This document shows, piece after piece, positions 60,925 through 64,000 of a stretch of DNA of 64,000 nucleotides. Origin of the DNA: CAVVSD01 sp963750895 (GTDB lineage Bacteria > Actinomycetota > Thermoleophilia > Solirubrobacterales > Solirubrobacteraceae); contig CAVVSD010000008.1 in assembly GCA_963750895.1 (NCBI GenBank), positions 1,426,001 through 1,490,000 on the forward strand, given 5' to 3'. A program made the translations under genes and the position numbers. The notes below the pieces were generated by a model. The model was not told the origin of the DNA. It ran no database searches and saw only the letters and a program-made list of their open reading frames with translations. The first letter of the stretch is position 1; each line of letters begins with the position of its first letter.

Positions 60925-62235
60925 GTGCGCCGCAGCCCGCTGGACGGGGAGATCCTGCGCCTCGCGGCCCCCGCCCTCGGGGCGCTCGCGGCCGAGCCGC
61001 TGTATCTCCTCGTCGACACCGCCATCGTCGGACACCTCGGCACGACGCAGCTCGCCGCGCTGGCGCTCGCCGCGTCGGTGCTCTCGACGCTCACCGGGCT
61101 GTGCATCTTCCTCACCTACGGGACGACGGCACAGGTCGCGCGGCTGCACGGTGCCGGGGAGGAGCAGCGCGCGGGGCAGCTCGCGGCGCAGGCGCTCTGG
61201 CTCGCGCTGGCGATCGGCCTGGCGATCGCGGTCATCTGCATCGCCCTCGCGGGCCCGATGATCCATCTCATCGGCGGGAGCGGCGAGTCCAGCGAGCTCG
61301 CGGAGCGCTACCTGCGCATCTCCGCCCTGGGGCTCCCGCTCGCGCTCATCGCCCTCGCCGGGCAGGGGCATCTGCGCGGCATCGGGGACCTGCGGACGCC
61401 GCTCATCATCGTCGCCGCCGCCCAGCTGGCGAACGCGCTGCTGGAGGTCCTGTTCGTCTACGGGTTCGACTGGGGGCTCGACGGCTCGGCGGCCGGCACC
61501 GTGATCGCGCAGGTCGGGATGGGCGGCGCGTTCGCGGTGCTGCTCCTGCGCGCCGGCGGGCCGGGCGTCGACCGTCGGCCGGCGCCCGAGCTGATCAAGC
61601 CGCTCGTCCGGATCTCCTGGGAGCTCTTCCTGCGCTCGGCGTCGCTGCTCATCGCGTTCCTCACGGCGAGCGCCGTCCTCGCGAGGGTGGGCGAGCCGTC
61701 GCTCGCGGCGCACCAGATCGCCTTCGGCATCTTCATCTTCATCGCGCTCGTGCTCGACGCCGTGGCGATCGCCGCGCAGGTGCTCGTCGGGCGCATGCTC
61801 GGGGCGGGCGACGTCGAGGGCGCCGTGGCGGCGGGCAGGCGCGTCATCGGCTGGTCGCTCGCGTTCAGCCTCCTCGTCGGCCTGGTGCTCTTCCTGGGGC
61901 GCGACCTGCTGCCGCACGCGTTCACCGACGATCCCGCGGTCATCGAGCGCGCCGAGGCGCTCTGGCCGCTGTTCATCGTCATGCAGCCGCTGAGCGGGGT
62001 CGTGTTCGCGCTCGACGGGATCCTCATCGGCGCCGGCGACACCCGCTACCTCGCGCTCTCCATGCTCGTCGCCGGGCCGCTGACCTACGTGCCGATCGCG
62101 CTGCTCGCGCTCGCGGAGGGCTGGGGCGTCCGCGGTGTGTGGCTCGGCCTGCTCGCCCTCATGTTCGTGCGCCTCGTGGCGCTCGTGATCCGGTTCCGCT
62201 CGCGGCGCTGGGCCGTCGTGGGCGTCCCCGCCTAG
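60925..62235 (+). CDS. MATE-family efflux transporter (DinF-like)
   Basis: A 436-residue, 12-helix transporter. N-terminal LDGEILRLAAPALGALAAEPLYLLVDTAIVGHLG and the second-half SWELFLRSASLLIAFLTAS and SLAAHQIAFGI are typical of the DinF/eukaryotic branch of multidrug/oligosaccharide flippases. It exports cationic or other toxic compounds by Na+ or H+ antiport. The GTG at 60925 is supported by TATCTT six bases upstream. It is convergent with ppk2, with ten bases between stops. Confidence 0.9.
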   Translation: MRRSPLDGEILRLAAPALGALAAEPLYLLVDTAIVGHLGTTQLAALALAASVLSTLTGLCIFLTYGTTAQVARLHGAGEEQRAGQLAAQALWLALAIGLAIAVICIALAGPMIHLIGGSGESSELAERYLRISALGLPLALIALAGQGHLRGIGDLRTPLIIVAAAQLANALLEVLFVYGFDWGLDGSAAGTVIAQVGMGGAFAVLLLRAGGPGVDRRPAPELIKPLVRISWELFLRSASLLIAFLTASAVLARVGEPSLAAHQIAFGIFIFIALVLDAVAIAAQVLVGRMLGAGDVEGAVAAGRRVIGWSLAFSLLVGLVLFLGRDLLPHAFTDDPAVIERAEALWPLFIVMQPLSGVVFALDGILIGAGDTRYLALSMLVAGPLTYVPIALLALAEGWGVRGVWLGLLALMFVRLVALVIRFRSRRWAVVGVPA

Positions 62236-62245
62236 ATGTGATGGG

Positions 62246-63007
62246 TCAGAGCGGGTCCGGCACCGGGACGCCGACCCGGTGCATCCCCGCCTCGATCGCC
62301 TTGATCGTCTCGTCCATCACGCGGATGCGCGCCCAGCGCTTGGAGTCGCCCTCGACGAGGATCCACGGCGCGTCCGGGACGTCGGTGTGGTCGAGCATCT
62401 CCTCGACCGCCTCCTCGTAGGCCGCGCGCTTCTCGCGGTTGCGCCAGTCCTCGTCGGTGAGCTTCCAGCCCTTGAGCGGATCGCCGCGGCGCGCCTCGAA
62501 GCGCTCGAGCTGCTCCTCCGGCGAGACGTGCAGCCAGAACTTCACGAGCACCATGCCCTCGGCGACGAGCGAGCGCTCGAAGTCGGCGATCTCGCCGTAC
62601 GCGCGCCGCCACTCCGCCTCCGACGCGAACCCCTCGACGCGTTCGACGAGCACCCGGCCGTACCAGGAGCGGTCCATGACGGCCATCCCGCCCCAGCCGG
62701 GCAGCGCGGGCCAGAAGCGCCAGAGGAAGTGGTGGCGCTTCTCGTCGTACGTCGGCGCAGCGAAGGACGTGACGCGCACGTGGCGGGGGTCGAGGTCGGC
62801 GACGAGCCGCTTGATCGCACCGCCCTTGCCCGACGCGTCCCAGCCCTCGAACACCGCGCACACGGGCGGCCCGAGGGTGCCGTCGCCGATGAGGCCGCCG
62901 CACGCGAGGCGCAGCTGCAGGAGGCGCCTGCCGCCCTCCTCGAGCCGCGCCTTCTGCTCCTTCCGGCTGAGTCGCAGCGTGAGGTCGAGCTCGTCCAGCC
63001 GCCCCAT
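62246..63007 (-). CDS. Polyphosphate kinase 2 family protein
   Basis: A 253-residue PPK2-family kinase that moves phosphate between polyphosphate and nucleotides. Walker A is GWDASGKGG (55-63), the lid and Walker B areas are APTYDEKRHHFLWRFW and MDRSWYGRVLVERVEGF, then FWLHVSPEEQLERFEAR. Class cannot be set with certainty; the AMP/ADP-using classes I-III share these motifs. It overlaps the HD-GYP stop (TGATG-like junction at 63007). Confidence 0.88.
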   Translation of the reverse strand: MGRLDELDLTLRLSRKEQKARLEEGGRRLLQLRLACGGLIGDGTLGPPVCAVFEGWDASGKGGAIKRLVADLDPRHVRVTSFAAPTYDEKRHHFLWRFWPALPGWGGMAVMDRSWYGRVLVERVEGFASEAEWRRAYGEIADFERSLVAEGMVLVKFWLHVSPEEQLERFEARRGDPLKGWKLTDEDWRNREKRAAYEEAVEEMLDHTDVPDAPWILVEGDSKRWARIRVMDETIKAIEAGMHRVGVPVPDPL

Positions 63008-63999
63008 CAGGCGGCGCCCTCGGCGCCCGTCGCCGGGGCGATCGAGTTCGCGATCCGCTCCTCCATCGCGAGCTCGCGGTCGAAGTCGGCGCCGTCTGCG
63101 TGGCGGTAGTCCAGGCCGCGGCCGGCGAGCAGCTTCGCGAGGACCTCGACGTACTCCGGGTCGAGCTGGCGGGCCGCGACCCGCCGCAGCTCGGTGAGCG
63201 CCTCGAAGGAGGTCATCTTCGTCCGGTAGGTGTCCTCGGCCGTCAGCGTGTCGTACGCCTCGGCGACCGCGACGATCCGGGCGATCGCCGGGATCGCGTC
63301 GCCGGCCAGGCTGTCCGGGTAGCCGCGCCCGTCCATCCGCTCGTGATGCGCGCGCACGATCTCGGCGACCGGGCCGTAGACCCCGAGGTCGCGCAGGAGG
63401 TCCGCGCCGAGCTCGGGGTGGCGGCGGATCGCGTCCCAGTCGGCCTCGCGCAGCGCGCCGTCGCGCTCGAGGACGCGGTCGGCCAGCGCGAACTTGCCGA
63501 TGTCGTGCAGCAGCCCCGCGGTGTGCGCGAGCTCCTGGTCGCGGCGCGACATCCCCGCCTCCGCGGCGATGTCACGCGCGAACGCGGCGACCGCCGCAGC
63601 GTGCCGAGCGGCGCGGCCGTCGCGCCGGTCGAGCGTGCGGATGAGGCCCGACAGGACCCCCCACGACAGCGAGGCGTACTGTGCCGTTCGCTCCCGCGCG
63701 GTGACGACGAGGCGAGCCATGTACGTGAAGGCGACGATCAGCAGGAGGACGAGGGCGCTCGCTCCCACGCCGAAGCGCTCGTACACCTCTGCCACGGCGA
63801 GCGTGAGCGCGACGGTGAGCCCGAGCGCCGGAAGCAGCTGCGCCGGCGGCCGCAGGACCTGGCGCAGCGAGAGCCCGTCCATGAGCGCGAGCAGGCTGCA
63901 CGCGAGGACGAAGTTCACGGTCAGATTGATGACGGCCGCAGCCGCCAGCACGGCCAGGAACTCGACGCGCGAGGTCGCGTCGGTCACGAGCGCGTCCAT
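63007..63999 (-). CDS. HD-GYP domain protein with membrane N-terminus, 5' partial
   Basis: The visible 330 residues hold hydrophobic helices (about 15-45 and 55-100) followed by an HD-GYP domain: HTAGLLHDIGKFALADRVL and HHERMDGRGYPDSLAGDAI, with EAYDTLTAEDTYR. Such proteins hydrolyse cyclic di-GMP. The first visible Met is at the window edge and the sequence before TM1 looks internal, so the gene probably starts further upstream, beyond the window. Its stop overlaps the ppk2 start. Confidence 0.85.
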   Translation of the reverse strand: MDALVTDATSRVEFLAVLAAAAVINLTVNFVLACSLLALMDGLSLRQVLRPPAQLLPALGLTVALTLAVAEVYERFGVGASALVLLLIVAFTYMARLVVTARERTAQYASLSWGVLSGLIRTLDRRDGRAARHAAAVAAFARDIAAEAGMSRRDQELAHTAGLLHDIGKFALADRVLERDGALREADWDAIRRHPELGADLLRDLGVYGPVAEIVRAHHERMDGRGYPDSLAGDAIPAIARIVAVAEAYDTLTAEDTYRTKMTSFEALTELRRVAARQLDPEYVEVLAKLLAGRGLDYRHADGADFDRELAMEERIANSIAPATGAEGAA

Positions 64000-64000
64000 C

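Overview
The window is a gene-dense, very GC-rich (roughly 70% or more by eye) chromosomal segment of an actinobacterium. Protein styles recall Thermoleophilia/Solirubrobacterales: BTAD regulators with universal-stress domains, a kinase/beta-propeller/periplasmic-binding fusion, an IlvX-like thiamine enzyme, a glycolate oxidase/malate synthase operon, GTG/TTG starts and probable leaderless genes. The placement is an inference. I see no rRNA, tRNA, insertion sequence, integrase, prophage or CRISPR array, and no intergenic stretch longer than about 170 bases.

Layout. 1-4.85 kb (minus strand): one tight operon running siroheme-type dehydrogenase, MogA/MoaB, CcmA, CcmB, CcmC, a CcmD-like peptide and HemA, linking tetrapyrrole synthesis to cytochrome c maturation. 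4.9-5.7 kb: MpaB-family oxygenase. 5.7-9.4 kb: a BTAD/SARP regulator with two USP-like domains, translationally coupled to a decayed Ser/Thr kinase whose outer part was a beta-propeller plus substrate-binding protein. 9.5-17.3 kb: small secreted protein, K+ channel, RarA, an ABC exporter pair, M20 peptidase, DUF1385, nicotinate phosphoribosyltransferase. 17.3-25.8 kb: class IV aminotransferase, a two-component system with a small secreted neighbour, HAD hydrolase, short FtsH-like protease, methylmalonyl-CoA epimerase, MFS exporter, MBL-like protein. 25.8-29.6 kb: a lipid group (PLD/cardiolipin-synthase type, diacylglycerol kinase, divergent PAP2 phosphatase) and YchF. 29.6-35.1 kb: a 5'-3' exonuclease, an AAA ATPase, a lysyl-oxidase-like secreted protein, a shortened DUF559 nuclease, a SpoIID/LytB protein.

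35.2-50.1 kb holds carbon metabolism. An acetolactate-synthase-like ThDP enzyme overlaps a succinate-semialdehyde-type aldehyde dehydrogenase, a pair resembling the cyanobacterial 2-oxoglutarate decarboxylase/SSADH bypass of the TCA cycle; OsmC and MarR genes follow. Next come a MetE-like zinc methyltransferase with an amidohydrolase, then a GntR regulator with a clear palindromic operator facing glcD-glcE-glcF-aceB and an IlvX-like enzyme (glycolate to glyoxylate to malate). 50.1-58.2 kb (minus strand): a hydantoinase/oxoprolinase-type operon (hyuA with five apparent frameshifts, hyuB, a small zinc-ribbon protein), a class II HDAC-like amidohydrolase, an iron-type alcohol dehydrogenase and a lactate permease. 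58.2-64 kb: fumarase, an alpha/beta-hydrolase lacking its catalytic Ser and His, a lipoprotein, a MATE exporter, PPK2 and a partial HD-GYP protein.

Two themes cut across the window. First, at least nine genes have a TANNNT hexamer 6-9 bases before the start codon, suggesting leaderless transcription, and two divergent pairs share overlapping, mirror-symmetric -10 elements. Second, single-base frame breaks, several in G/C runs, affect eight or nine genes, concentrated in the kinase and hyuA. The scattered ones may be base-calling errors; the 3'-truncated kinase looks truly decayed.
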